A DNA stretch of 64,000 bases from contig JAUYRP010000021.1 of the NCBI GenBank assembly GCA_030696695.1, positions 186,001 through 250,000 on the forward strand. Reading direction: 5' to 3'. Positions 50,649 through 60,113 of the stretch are shown here, one piece after another. The position numbers and the translations under genes were made by a program. Numbering within the stretch: the stretch's first letter is position 1; each line of letters opens with the position of its first letter. Below the pieces are notes generated by a model that searched no databases, had not been told where the DNA came from, and saw only the letters and a list, made by a program, of their open reading frames with translations. Source of the DNA: Methylophilus sp. (GTDB lineage: Bacteria; Pseudomonadota; Gammaproteobacteria; Burkholderiales; Methylophilaceae).

Positions 50649-51464
50649 TTAATCTTTGTCTCTCGGGTCAAAATTCACTTGCGTGATCGCTCTCGTCTCA
50701 AGACACATCGCAGTCAATTGACCGCCCCACAAGCAGCCCGTATCTAATGCATGGATATTATGTTGTTGATACAAACCTAAAGCTGACCAGTGTCCACAAA
50801 TTATTGTTGACGTTTGTGACAATCGATTGGGCACTTGAAACCATGGCATAAAACCCGCAGGAATATCGGCCAACTCGCCCTTAAAACTATAATCCAGCTC
50901 TCCATGCACATCACACACCCGCAGGCGTGTAAACGCATTGGTAATCAACCGCAACCTATCCATTCCTTGCAAATCGTCCTGCCATATAACTGGCTGATTA
51001 CCGTACATATGTTGCAAGAATTGCACATAATCATCACGACGTAATACCGCTTCCACCTCGGCAGCGTAAGTGATTGCTTGGTTTATAGTCCATTGCGGCA
51101 ATAAGCCTGCATGCACCATCGTGATGTCATCTTCAACGATGATGAGCGGCTGATGGCGTAGCCATTCCAACAATTGCATGCCATCACTCGCTTCAAGGAT
51201 AGGCCGCAATGTATCACTACGATGCGGTGGGCGAATATTATGCGCCACTGCTATAGCATGCAGATCATGGTTACCTAACACCACTTGAATCGCATGTTCA
51301 TGGGTTACACACCACCGCAACATCTCAAGAGAACCAGTACCTCGGTTAATCATATCGCCTACCAGCCATAAGCGATCATGCGATGGATTAAACCTTAACT
51401 TTTCAAGCAGTGCCTGAAAGGCATAAAAGCACCCTTGTATATCACCGATTGCGTAAGTAGCCAT
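50649..51464 (-). CDS. apaH: Bis(5'-nucleosyl)-tetraphosphatase (symmetrical)
   Basis: Hydrolyses Ap4A to two ADP. The 271-residue calcineurin-type phosphoesterase has GDIQGCFYAF, GDMINRGTGSLE and GNHDLHAIAV as metal motifs. Convergent with olsA, 18 bp apart. It is followed upstream by the terminator of the cytochrome gene. Confidence 0.95.
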   Translation of the reverse strand: MATYAIGDIQGCFYAFQALLEKLRFNPSHDRLWLVGDMINRGTGSLEMLRWCVTHEHAIQVVLGNHDLHAIAVAHNIRPPHRSDTLRPILEASDGMQLLEWLRHQPLIIVEDDITMVHAGLLPQWTINQAITYAAEVEAVLRRDDYVQFLQHMYGNQPVIWQDDLQGMDRLRLITNAFTRLRVCDVHGELDYSFKGELADIPAGFMPWFQVPNRLSQTSTIICGHWSALGLYQQHNIHALDTGCLWGGQLTAMCLETRAITQVNFDPRDKD

Positions 51465-51475
51465 TGTTTACTTAG

Positions 51476-51505
51476 AAAAAAAGCCGCTTAGGATATAAGC
51501 GGCTT
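51476..51505 (-). terminator. Terminator after the cytochrome c5 gene
   Basis: On the minus strand AAGCCGCTTA / TAAGCGGCTT with a 5-nt loop, then TTTTTTT. It lies about 20-50 bp past the cytochrome stop. Confidence 0.85.
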
Positions 51506-51524
51506 GATAATAAAAAGTGTTCAA

Positions 51525-52055
51525 TTATGGTTGAAACGTGGCAGGGTCAAAATTCGCCCCTGCTTCATTTGCCATGACAGCAACGGCACTAGCAATTTCT
51601 GCATCGCTCAAATCTGGATTACCACCACGTGCTGGCATATTACGGATGCCTTCAATAGCGTGTTTCACCAATGTTTCGTATCCTTGCGCAATACGTGGCG
51701 CCCATTGGCCTTTATCACCTAATTTTGGTGACTCCATCAAACCAGCCGCATGACACATTGCACATACGCCAGTGACTACTTCTTGACCCGTTTTTTCCAC
51801 TTTTTCGGTAGCCGCTTCTGCAACTACCACCTCAGCGACAGGCTTAATCGCTTCATCGGCTTTAGTATCAACAGCCGCCATAGGCGCAGGCGCGGCAGCT
51901 GGGGCAGTGGCAGAATCACCACCACCAAACAAGTAAGCAAGCAGTGAAATAAGTAACGTAAAGCCAATAATAGTACCTGGAATCACGAGCATCAATTGCC
52001 AGAAACTTGAACTTGAATAACCTTCTTCTTTTTTCCCCATCGCCTGTTTTCCCAT
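51525..52055 (-). CDS. Membrane-anchored cytochrome c5 family protein
   Basis: A 176-residue protein. A membrane anchor (about 20-43, WQLMLVIPGTIIGFTLLISL) is followed by an Ala/Pro/Glu-rich linker (about 48-90). The C-terminal haem domain carries GVCAMCHAAGL (CxxCH) and a distal Met region near IRNMPARGG. The start could be at 52055 or the Met at 52040. It probably carries electrons in the respiratory chain. Confidence 0.9.
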   Translation of the reverse strand: MGKQAMGKKEEGYSSSSFWQLMLVIPGTIIGFTLLISLLAYLFGGGDSATAPAAAPAPMAAVDTKADEAIKPVAEVVVAEAATEKVEKTGQEVVTGVCAMCHAAGLMESPKLGDKGQWAPRIAQGYETLVKHAIEGIRNMPARGGNPDLSDAEIASAVAVMANEAGANFDPATFQP

Positions 52056-52151
52056 GAATAATTTGAAATAAGTAGTGCATTATACATTTAACTTTGGACT
52101 ACACAAAAGATTGAAGATGCTACCAGTCTATTTTGTTATAATCCGCTGGTT

Positions 52152-52228
52152 GCGCTCGTAGCTCAGCTGGATAGAGTGTTGGTTTCCGAAGCCAAAGGTC
52201 GTGGGTTCGACTCCCGCCGAGCGCGCCA
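52152..52228 (+). tRNA. tRNA-Arg (anticodon CCG)
   Basis: A 77-nt cloverleaf with encoded CCA. The acceptor GCGCTCG pairs with CGAGCGC; the D loop is AGCTCAGCTGGATAGAGT; the anticodon loop TTTCCGAA gives CCG; the T arm GTGGGTTCGACTCCC is canonical. The region beyond its 3' end carries no conserved gene. Confidence 0.96.
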
Positions 52229-52650
52229 TTGAATAAATGGTTATGCAATATTTATTGTTTGTGCTCGTATTTAAAGTCTGTTGGAAAAAGTGACAAATGG
52301 TGACATTTTTACGAAACATGTTTGGGGATCCTGCGGATTCGGGGGACATAGCAGACAAGAACGTTTGAGCTCAGGGCCGTCGACCCTGCAGCGAATTATT
52401 ATGTGCCAGCACCAACACACAAAATGGGAATTTCTAAGCCAATACATTCATAGCCACCGCAGTGTGAATCAACGTGATAGAGGCGTAATGAAACATCCGA
52501 GACCTCCTACTTTGGCTCGCCAAGAACGTAGTCAATGGAAACCTCATCAGGCTCACCAAGCAAGTGAGTGAACTTAGTCTCTAGCTCATGAAATTGACCT
52601 GCCTTGAGATCAGCACCTAAGGCATTGAATCTACCATTTAGGATTGCGCT
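52229..52650. other. Gene-poor region after tRNA-Arg (422 bp)
   Basis: No intact gene. GTGACAAATGGTGACATTTT near 52290 has a repeated GTGACA, reminiscent of insertion-sequence ends. On the minus strand, the mnhG frame stays open for 47 codons past its stop to 52507 with a protein-like composition (containing HLLGEPDEVSIDYVLGEP), which could be a gene remnant. The surroundings of a tRNA 3' end suggest an old integration site, but no integrase or attachment repeat was seen. Confidence 0.4.
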
Positions 52651-52980
52651 TTAAGATTGTTCTGGCAGTTTAGCAATGGATCTTAATTTAAGATGTAATG
52701 CCGCCTTAGCCAGCAAATGTGCGCTGACTGGAGCGGTAATGAACAAAAATAGTGTAATTAACACTTCATGCATACTAAAGCTATCTGGTTTGCTACTAAA
52801 GTAAATCGCTGACGCTATGAGCAAGCAACCCACGCCCAATGTCGTTGCTTTGGTTGGTCCGTGTAGTCGCATATAAAAATCGCGTAACCTCGCCAATCCC
52901 AAAGAGCCCACCAAAGTAAAGCTAGCACCCGTCACAATTAAAAAAGCTAAAATATATTCTTGCATCGTATTATTCGACAA
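52651..52980 (-). CDS. mnhG: Mrp/Mnh Na+/H+ antiporter subunit G
   Basis: A 109-residue subunit with three membrane spans, matching MrpG (SLGLARLRDFYMRLHGPTKA). The start is a TTG at 52980 with GAGG 5 bp upstream, or the ATG at 52965 just after the mnhF stop. It is the last gene of the A-B-C-D-E-F-G operon, overlapping mnhF. Confidence 0.88.
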   Translation of the reverse strand: MSNNTMQEYILAFLIVTGASFTLVGSLGLARLRDFYMRLHGPTKATTLGVGCLLIASAIYFSSKPDSFSMHEVLITLFLFITAPVSAHLLAKAALHLKLRSIAKLPEQS

Positions 52981-53272
52981 TGTCGCCTCGTAATAAATAT
53001 TTGCATAATGCTACCGTGCCAATAAACCCCATGAGCGCAATTAATAACGCCGCTTCAAAATACAATGCACTGTCTAGATAAATACCCAATAAAATCAGCA
53101 AGGCAATGGTGTTGATGTATAAAGTATCTAACGCCAAAATGCGATCTGGCCTATCTGGTCCACGAAATAGCCGCCAAAAACTTAAGGCCACTGCCACTGA
53201 TACCATGCTAAACGCAATCATTAAGGCCACGCTTATCACTTCACTTTGCACAGCATTACCCAACATGTTCAA
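52970..53272 (-). CDS. mnhF: Mrp/Mnh Na+/H+ antiporter subunit F
   Basis: A 100-residue subunit with three spans (FWRLFRGPDRPDRILALDTL is the conserved region). Overlaps mnhE by 17 bp and mnhG by up to 11 bp. Confidence 0.9.
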   Translation of the reverse strand: MNMLGNAVQSEVISVALMIAFSMVSVAVALSFWRLFRGPDRPDRILALDTLYINTIALLILLGIYLDSALYFEAALLIALMGFIGTVALCKYLLRGDIVE

Positions 53273-53753
53273 AAATCTCCTTTAATGGGGCTTCATAGCG
53301 CGTTTTAATTGATGCAATTAATGCATCTGCATTATCCGTATCAAGTGCATGCACCACTAATTGTGTGCGATCTTCTATTAACAGTGATGACACAGTGCCC
53401 GGGGTTAAGCTAATAATATTAGCAAGCAGGCTTATGGCAATGTCAGATTTTATATCTAATGGCACAATAATGAAGGTTGGCGAGAGGCGATCAGGATTGC
53501 CTAGAATTAAACGTGCCACAATAAAATTTGCCACCAAAATGTCAAATAACACGACCAAGCTAAATTGGAGCAGTTTAATTGGTTGGTAAATGGTGACTTC
53601 ATCAGGCCAAAAGCGTATGGTAAAAAAAGGAATTGCCCAGCCCAACATAAGCCCTAATAGAAGCTGACCAGTGGCTATGCTATTCGTGAGCAATAGCCAA
53701 ATAATCGTGAGTATTGGTGTTAGAACTGGATGTGGGAGTAGACGTTTAAACAT
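53256..53753 (-). CDS. mnhE: Mrp/Mnh Na+/H+ antiporter subunit E
   Basis: A 165-residue subunit with two to three N-terminal spans and a cytoplasmic C-terminal domain (FIIVPLDIKSDIAISLLANI, LTPGTVSSL). Starts one base after the mnhD stop. Confidence 0.9.
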   Translation of the reverse strand: MFKRLLPHPVLTPILTIIWLLLTNSIATGQLLLGLMLGWAIPFFTIRFWPDEVTIYQPIKLLQFSLVVLFDILVANFIVARLILGNPDRLSPTFIIVPLDIKSDIAISLLANIISLTPGTVSSLLIEDRTQLVVHALDTDNADALIASIKTRYEAPLKEIFEHVG

Positions 53754-53754
53754 G

Positions 53755-55287
53755 TTAACTTTGACTTAAAACAGCGTTTATATATTGCATTGGGTTAAAA
53801 AGCTGCTCTGCCGTTGCTTGCGTAAACACAATAATGGGTTCAGCCCAAATAGTCATCATGAGGCACAAGCTTAATAAGCCTATGATGGACACAAGCTCGC
53901 GAGCATCAGTTTTTGCAAAAGGTGCTACACGCACTTTGTGCGAAGATAGTTCTTCAATATAAGCAGCATTGGCTTTATAAAATAATAAACTACCTGTTCG
54001 CGCCATCGCAATCATAGTGAGTAAGCCACTTACCAGCACCACACCCATCACCCAAGGCATGGCGGTATGATTTACAGCAGATTTTAATAGCATGAGCTTA
54101 CCTAAAAATCCTGAAAATGGTGGGAGCCCAGCAACTAGCATGGCGAGCACTAAAAATATTCCACCTAATAATCTGGGTGATGCAATCACAGGGCCAGCGT
54201 CAAGTTTATCAGCGACTGCTCCACGACGATTCGCAATCGCATCAGCGAGTAAAAATAACGCGGCTGAGGCAAAAGTTGTATGGGGCAAATAATAAAGCCC
54301 AGCGCTAATGCTTTGTGTAGAATTTATACCAAATGCCACAAACAAAGTACCAACAGATGCAACCACCAAATAGGCAATTTGCACACGTAGGTGCTTGCTA
54401 CCAAGAACGCCTATAACCCCAACGATTAAACTGGCTAGCGCAAGTGGCAATAGCCAGCGTTCAATCAAATGCGCACTAGCGCCAGCGTTGCTACCATAAA
54501 TAAGGCTATAGACACGTAAGATGCTGTAAGCACCTACTTTTGTCATAATGGTGAAGAGCGCGGCAACCGGCGCACTGGTTTGCGCGTAGCCTGCAGGTAG
54601 CCATAAATAGAGCGGCAACAATGCTGCTTTTAGCGCAAATACACTAAAAAGCAATAAACCAGCTGCTTTCACTAAAACTACATTTTCAGCAGGGACGTTG
54701 GCTATTTTTTGGGCTAAATCTGCCATATTTAATGTGCCAACGACTCCGTACAGTGCGCCAACTGCAAATAAAAATACGGTTGAACCTGCTAAATTAATGA
54801 CGACAAAATGCAAACTGGCTTTAGTGCGCAAACGACCACCGCCATGTAACATTAAGCCGTAGGAGGCAAGCAATAAAATTTCAAAAAATACAAATAAATT
54901 AAATAAATCACCCGTTAAAAAAGCGCCATTTAAGCCAAATAGTTGTAGCTGGAACAGCACATGGAAATGACGGCCTGCACGATCTGTATTGAGCGTAGCG
55001 TATGTAAACGCAAAAATTGCCAGCAGAGCCGTAATCGTGAGTATCCAAGTAGCCAAGCGGTCTGCCACTAAAACAATGCCATAAGGCGCAGGCCAATTTC
55101 CAAGCGCATAAGTGAGGATATCGCCAGTGCCTACCGTTTTTAGCAGAAGTAAAGCGCAGGCCAATTGCATTAGCAAGCTCACTATACTGATAGCACGTTT
55201 AGCGCTGATATTTTGGTCTCGCACCATCAGCAATACAATGCCTGCCAACAAAGGGATTAGCACAGGACTCGTGATTAAATGACTCAA
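53755..55287 (-). CDS. mnhD: Mrp/Mnh Na+/H+ antiporter subunit D
   Basis: A 510-residue, 14-span subunit homologous to complex I NuoM/NuoN. The conserved Lys in VFALKAALLPLYLWLPAGYA and the FEILLLASYGLMLHGG Glu are the predicted proton-channel residues. Start overlaps mnhC stop as ATGA. Confidence 0.93.
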   Translation of the reverse strand: MSHLITSPVLIPLLAGIVLLMVRDQNISAKRAISIVSLLMQLACALLLLKTVGTGDILTYALGNWPAPYGIVLVADRLATWILTITALLAIFAFTYATLNTDRAGRHFHVLFQLQLFGLNGAFLTGDLFNLFVFFEILLLASYGLMLHGGGRLRTKASLHFVVINLAGSTVFLFAVGALYGVVGTLNMADLAQKIANVPAENVVLVKAAGLLLFSVFALKAALLPLYLWLPAGYAQTSAPVAALFTIMTKVGAYSILRVYSLIYGSNAGASAHLIERWLLPLALASLIVGVIGVLGSKHLRVQIAYLVVASVGTLFVAFGINSTQSISAGLYYLPHTTFASAALFLLADAIANRRGAVADKLDAGPVIASPRLLGGIFLVLAMLVAGLPPFSGFLGKLMLLKSAVNHTAMPWVMGVVLVSGLLTMIAMARTGSLLFYKANAAYIEELSSHKVRVAPFAKTDARELVSIIGLLSLCLMMTIWAEPIIVFTQATAEQLFNPMQYINAVLSQS

Positions 55288-55613
55288 TCGTCTTCCTTTC
55301 CATCCACGTGGTCGTTGCCAAGATCAGCACGTGACTTGAGCGCCAAAACAATCACGTAAGCCGTCATGGCGAAACTAATCACAATGGCTGTTAACACTAA
55401 TGCTTGTGGCAAGGGGTCTGCGTAATTGGTTGCGCTATTGTCTAGGATTGGGGGTGCGCCAATGGTGAGTCGCCCCATTGCAAATAAAAATAAATTAACC
55501 GCATAGGATAAAAAAGTAAGGCCTAGCACGACTGAAAATGTGCGGTTACGTAAACTTAGATAGACGCCACACATCGTCAATACGCCAATTAATAAGGCAA
55601 TAAGCGCTTCCAT
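55284..55613 (-). CDS. mnhC: Mrp/Mnh Na+/H+ antiporter subunit C
   Basis: A 109-residue, three-span subunit related to NuoK (GLTFLSYAVNLFLFAMGRL). It starts in a TAATG overlap with the AB gene. Confidence 0.92.
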   Translation of the reverse strand: MEALIALLIGVLTMCGVYLSLRNRTFSVVLGLTFLSYAVNLFLFAMGRLTIGAPPILDNSATNYADPLPQALVLTAIVISFAMTAYVIVLALKSRADLGNDHVDGKEDD

Positions 55614-58423
55614 TATGCGTGGTCTCCTATTTTAAGTTTGGCTTTTTCGCTAGGTTGATGCATAAGACCTAGGTTAATTAAAATAAGAAGCGTTGCGCCA
55701 ACCACCACTAAGTAAACACCTAAATCAAATGCCATGGCTGAGGCTATTTCAAAGTCTCCGACCCACGGCCAATGGACGTGACTAAATGTGGAGGTTAAAA
55801 AGGGATACCCAAAAAGCCAGCTTGCTAGGCCAGTGATGCATGCAAACAGCAAGCCCGTGGCAATGACAGGGTGCATATTGGCTGGTAATCGGCTCTGCGT
55901 CCAGGCACTTCCATTAGCGAGGTATTGCATAATAAGAGCAACTGCGGTGATCAGCCCCGCAATAAAACCGCCACCTGGTTGATTATGTCCGCGTAGTAAT
56001 ATAAAAACTGCCACAAGTAAAGCGAGTGGTAAAAGTAAGCGGCTAAAAGTCGCCATAATCACGGGCTTGGCATCCCAATTCCAAGCACGATGTTCACTAT
56101 CTGCGCTTGGGCCTACTAAACGAAGCCCGTCTAACATAGCGTAAATGCCAAGGGCTGCAAGCGCTAGCACTGTCACTTCGCCCAAGGTGTCATAACCCCT
56201 AAAGTCCACTAAGATGACATTGACTACATTGGTGCCGCCACCTTCGGTGAAGCTTTTCTCTATAAAAAAGCCTGCAATATGCTCATATGGCCTTGTGAGT
56301 ATTGCCCAACTTAATGCTGTAGCGCAGACACCTGCAATCGCTGCTAATGTGAGATATTGAATGTGCTTGTGTGAGGCGGGTTCTGGCGCGCCATGTTGCG
56401 GTAAAAAGTATAAAGCCAGTAGTAACAGTACAATAGTGACCACTTCTACAGAAAGCTGCGTTAAAGCGAGGTCTGGCGCAGAAAACTTAATAAAGACTAA
56501 TGCAACAGCTAATCCTACAGCGCCTATTAAAATGAGTGCAATCAAGCGTTGCCGGTGCAAAACAACAACACTCAATGCCGCAATAATTGCGCCAATCACA
56601 ATCAATAAACTTAGCGCATCAATGGGCAGTAAAGCGCGGCTGCCTGTGATTGTTGCATTTGAACCAAAAAACGCGCTCATGCCAAGTAAGAGTGCAAACG
56701 CGTAAAAAACGTAAAGCATCCGTTGTAAAGATTGCGTATCAAGCGCTTCTGTTATTTTGTAGGCTACATTAAACAGCGCCTCGAGAGTGTTTAGATACAT
56801 GGCTTTAGCATCGGGTAGCGCTTCAAATCGACCGTTGAGCTCAAATAGTGCTTGGCGCTTTAGATAAATGAACGCGCCCATGCTGAGTGCAATGACGCTC
56901 ATCCATAACGCTGGATTAAGCCCGTGCCATAGTGCAAGTGAGTAATTTGGCAATGATGTTTGCAAGACACTGCTAGCGGCATTATCTAAAATCGCTTTCA
57001 CGGCAAATGCTGGCAAAATACCAATGAGCACACTTAAGCCGACTAATATCTCAACGGGTATTTTCAGCCAACGTACAGGTTCATGCGGGGTTTTTAATAA
57101 GCCCTTTGATTCGCCGTGAAAAAACACATCATGAATAAACCGGATTGAATAGGCGACTGCAAACGCGCCTGCAACGGTGACAGCGATGGGTAACAACCAA
57201 GGCCAAGAATAAGATTGTGTACTATCAACCGCTTCTTGAAAGAGCATTTCTTTCGATAAAAATCCACTTAACAACGGCACGCCTGCCATGGCGGCTGATG
57301 CCAAAAGAGCCAATACCGTGGTGTGCGGCATATATTTGCGTAGGCCGCCAAGTTGGCGCATATCGCGCGATCCTGTTTCATGATCAATAATGCCCGCTAT
57401 CATAAATAGCGCAGCTTTAAAAATCGCATGATTAATAATATGAAATACCCCTGCAATGGCAGCTAGCGGTGTACCAATACCGAATAGCAAGGTAATGAGG
57501 CCTAAATGACTGATGGTTGAATACGCCAGCATACTTTTTAAATCGTGCTTGAATAAAGCAATATATGCGCCTATACATAAGGTGCTCAACCCTGCACCAC
57601 CAACAATCCATCCCCATTCCGATGTACCAGATAAAGCTGGGAAAAATCGCGCAAGCAAAAATACGCCTGCTTTTACCATGGTGGCTGAGTGCAAATACGC
57701 CGACACAGGGGTGGGCGCTGCCATGGCATTCGGTAACCAAAAATGAAATGGAAATTGGGCAGATTTTGTGAATGCGCCCAAAAGAATTAACAGGAGTGTC
57801 GGTAGATATAACGCGTGCGCGCGGATGATATCACCAGAGGCCAAAATGATTGATAAATCATAACTCCCCACGATGTTGCCCAATAAAATAAAGCCACCCA
57901 ATAAAGCCAGCCCACCTGCGCCAGTGATACTCAAGGCCATGCGCGCGCCACTGCGCGCCTCTTCTCGCTGTTGCCAATAACTAATCAATAAAAACGATGA
58001 TACGCTGGTCAATTCCCAAAAAATGAGTAATTGAATGATGTTTTCTGATAACGCAATGCCTAACATCGCTCCCATAAATAGCATAAGGTATGCATAAAAC
58101 CGACCCATAGAATCGCGGCTAGACAAATAAAACCTTGCATATATCACGACCAGTAAGCCTATGCCTAAAATCAACAAGGCAAATAACAACCCTAAACCAT
58201 CTAATCTGAAGGTTAGGTTTAAATCGATAGATGGTATCCATGTAATGGTTTGGATAATGGTTTGGCCACTGAATACCGTAGCGCATAAAGGATATAAAAG
58301 TAGCAAACAACTCAGGCAGGTAATCACAGCAGCAATAGCGCCGTAAGATCTTGAAAGACGCGATAATGTTGCCGCCGCAAGCGCGCCAAAAAAGGGCATT
58401 ATTAGGACTAAAGCGAGTTGCAT
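55613..58423 (-). CDS. mnhAB: Mrp/Mnh Na+/H+ antiporter fused subunits A and B
   Basis: A 936-residue fusion. Residues 1 to about 790 are MrpA, a NuoL-like channel (LIFWELTSVSSFLLISYW; FPFHFWLPNAMAAPTPVSAY; HDLKSMLAYSTISHLG), including the C-terminal extension with VEVVTIVLLLLALYFLP. The last part is MrpB, with ILLRGHNQPGGGFIAGLI. The A-B fusion is common in proteobacteria. It is the first gene of the operon; the complex exchanges cytoplasmic Na+ for external protons. Confidence 0.94.
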   Translation of the reverse strand: MQLALVLIMPFFGALAAATLSRLSRSYGAIAAVITCLSCLLLLYPLCATVFSGQTIIQTITWIPSIDLNLTFRLDGLGLLFALLILGIGLLVVIYARFYLSSRDSMGRFYAYLMLFMGAMLGIALSENIIQLLIFWELTSVSSFLLISYWQQREEARSGARMALSITGAGGLALLGGFILLGNIVGSYDLSIILASGDIIRAHALYLPTLLLILLGAFTKSAQFPFHFWLPNAMAAPTPVSAYLHSATMVKAGVFLLARFFPALSGTSEWGWIVGGAGLSTLCIGAYIALFKHDLKSMLAYSTISHLGLITLLFGIGTPLAAIAGVFHIINHAIFKAALFMIAGIIDHETGSRDMRQLGGLRKYMPHTTVLALLASAAMAGVPLLSGFLSKEMLFQEAVDSTQSYSWPWLLPIAVTVAGAFAVAYSIRFIHDVFFHGESKGLLKTPHEPVRWLKIPVEILVGLSVLIGILPAFAVKAILDNAASSVLQTSLPNYSLALWHGLNPALWMSVIALSMGAFIYLKRQALFELNGRFEALPDAKAMYLNTLEALFNVAYKITEALDTQSLQRMLYVFYAFALLLGMSAFFGSNATITGSRALLPIDALSLLIVIGAIIAALSVVVLHRQRLIALILIGAVGLAVALVFIKFSAPDLALTQLSVEVVTIVLLLLALYFLPQHGAPEPASHKHIQYLTLAAIAGVCATALSWAILTRPYEHIAGFFIEKSFTEGGGTNVVNVILVDFRGYDTLGEVTVLALAALGIYAMLDGLRLVGPSADSEHRAWNWDAKPVIMATFSRLLLPLALLVAVFILLRGHNQPGGGFIAGLITAVALIMQYLANGSAWTQSRLPANMHPVIATGLLFACITGLASWLFGYPFLTSTFSHVHWPWVGDFEIASAMAFDLGVYLVVVGATLLILINLGLMHQPSEKAKLKIGDHA

Positions 58424-58886
58424 GGGTAATATGGAGTTGATTATTTCAAAAAGTGCGCATTATTTATTAAGGTGGATTCAGAATCGAAGTGCAACACCGT
58501 TAATCTCAGATAATACCTGCGCAGGGGTTTACCAGCCAAGCGTTTTTCTGGTTCTTGCGTTCAGTTCATTCTGAACACGATGCACATTGTTTGGATTAAG
58601 TTGATCTAAACGCATAGATTTAGGGAAATACTGCCGAATCAAACCATTGGGGTTTAATTTCTTGCGCGTTGGTTAGAGCAATACGGGGCAGCAAAGCAAA
58701 TGTCTGTACCAGTAGCCTTTGACATGGCTTCATGGTGCGCAAATTTTCCGCTTTTCACACTTCACTACATTTTCAACGGCATATTCGCTGATCCATATTC
58801 ATTAATATACGACGAGAGTTTGATCGGGTGCTACCGCTCAACGACTGATGATGAAGTGAACACTAAAATCATGAGTACATGCGCTT
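58424..58886. other. Intergenic region with IS30 debris (463 bp)
   Basis: Contains the IS30 fragment described separately and a 65-codon plus-strand frame (58700-58897) with no recognised family. No other gene seen. The region separates the Mrp operon from a MipA/OmpV gene. Confidence 0.5.
58471..58679 (-). mobile_element. IS30-family insertion sequence remnant (transposase C-terminus plus terminal repeat)
   Basis: On the minus strand, codons from about 58679 to 58530 read KKLNPNGLIRQYFPKSMRLD and then NELNARTRKTLGW and stop: the NGLIRQYFPK and NxRxRKxLGW signatures are the end of IS30 transposases. Beyond the stop, 58471-58497 carries an IS30-like terminal inverted repeat (TGTTGCACTTCGATTCTGAA on the minus strand). 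The rest of the element and its other end are missing, so it is a dead fragment. Confidence 0.75.
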
Positions 58887-59678
58887 TTAAAATGTAATGG
58901 AGTAGCCAAGATATGCAAATGGCTGCATACGTGTTTCAACAATAGGACTATTGGCTTGCTCATCACTTAATCTGGTAACAGACGTTCCAAACAACACAAA
59001 ACTATCTTTTCCCACTGCATACGACCCATTCACACCCACTTTAAATTCAGTTCCAGATCCTGCAGAGTAAGCTGGCCTAGATTGTGAAATTTCATCTGCG
59101 CCTACACCAAAGTAGTAATCGTTAAATTTATGATCGTTCCAGCTAACACCAAAGCTGCCGTTGAGTTTTAATTTTTTGTCACGAATCAGATTTTTGATAT
59201 ATTGCAACTCTACAGTCTGCCCGTTGCTTGCACCACCCACGTCAAACCCCCACTGTGCATTGAAGGTACCATAATCAGTTTGCCACCGAACTGCTGGCCC
59301 TAAATCAACGCTAAAATCACGATCATTCATGCCGCGTGTTAACTTTCCGTCATCCGCATCCCATCCAAACCGAGCTTGTGTAGCCAAACCAAACCTTAAA
59401 CGTTTGTCATCTGAATCTAGCAACCAAACTCCAGCCTGTAGTGCATTAATGTAAAAACGGTCGCCATAGTTAGCATTAATGATGGGCAGTGCCAATACTC
59501 TGAACTCATCTGAACCTGATGTTTTAGGTAATATCGCAACACCAATCCCATACAGGTTTTTACTACGAGGTATCGCAGTTTCTGTATCTCTATCAATCTT
59601 ATCGTTACCATAAGCTGGAGATACAAGAGCTAAACCTGTAATCAAGCTCATGACATTAAAAATTCCAAAATTATTCAT
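58887..59678 (-). CDS. MipA/OmpV-family outer-membrane protein
   Basis: A 263-residue protein with a signal peptide (to about residue 24, SPAYG) and a beta-barrel of the MipA/OmpV family (YGIGVAILPKTSGSDEFRVL, and a C-terminal AYLGYSITF ending in Phe). Members scaffold murein synthesis or act as stress/antibiotic-linked porins. It is bracketed by IS debris on both sides. Confidence 0.85.
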   Translation of the reverse strand: MNNFGIFNVMSLITGLALVSPAYGNDKIDRDTETAIPRSKNLYGIGVAILPKTSGSDEFRVLALPIINANYGDRFYINALQAGVWLLDSDDKRLRFGLATQARFGWDADDGKLTRGMNDRDFSVDLGPAVRWQTDYGTFNAQWGFDVGGASNGQTVELQYIKNLIRDKKLKLNGSFGVSWNDHKFNDYYFGVGADEISQSRPAYSAGSGTEFKVGVNGSYAVGKDSFVLFGTSVTRLSDEQANSPIVETRMQPFAYLGYSITF

Positions 59679-60113
59679 AAGTTACTTATTAATTCCATCT
59701 ATTCAACAGGGTTGTTAATGTAATCAGTGTTTTTAAATCAAATATAGTTCTCATTATTTGCAGTTAACTGCTCAGGTTTAAATCAAGAATGCAAACCATG
59801 AGGCCTTAAACTGCTTCAAATGTTGATCTCCAACGATTCAGCGAAATGAATGTGGTGGTCGAAGATGAGCAATGGGAATTTTTAAGGCGCTCATTTCATA
59901 CCCAGTTTAATTGACCAATGCCGACTTTCCTCATCACGGGGATGCCAAAATGAAGAGGTTGATTCCGATAGAATTCAGATTTTATTATTTGCTATTTTAA
60001 GTGATGAATCTGCGCACTTTTAAGATGAATCAGTGCACTTTTAAAAAGAGATCAATGTGCTTAGGCTTCAAAAAAATGAGGGGCAACTTTAGCCAGCCCG
60101 CGTAGGCGCTACA
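59679..60113. other. Intergenic region with insertion-sequence-end-like repeats (435 bp)
   Basis: No gene. 59996-60050 carries CTGCGCACTTTTAAGATG and CAGTGCACTTTTAAAA, two near-copies of the GCACTTTTAA word, as seen in the subterminal repeats of IS21-family elements. Nothing recognisable upstream of it. Confidence 0.4.
59996..60050. mobile_element. IS21-like terminal repeat fragment
   Basis: Two GCACTTTTAA repeats 20 bp apart with GATGAATC between them (TCTGCGCACTTTTAAGATGA and ATCAGTGCACTTTTAAAAAG). This pattern is typical of IS21-family ends, but no istA/istB is present. Confidence 0.35.

Noticed and set aside
52128-52358. A 76-codon minus-strand frame over the tRNA-Arg gene
   Set aside because: It is the antisense of a tRNA (the ARSAGVEPTTFGFGNQHSIQ-like product is a well-known artefact), so it is not a gene.
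52281-52571. A 96-codon plus-strand frame after tRNA-Arg
   Set aside because: No start signal, compositionally odd, and it overlaps gene-poor DNA with IS-like repeats; not supported as a protein.
58700-58897. A 65-codon plus-strand frame beside the IS30 remnant
   Set aside because: No ribosome-binding site, no family likeness, and it runs into the MipA gene on the other strand; treated as noise.
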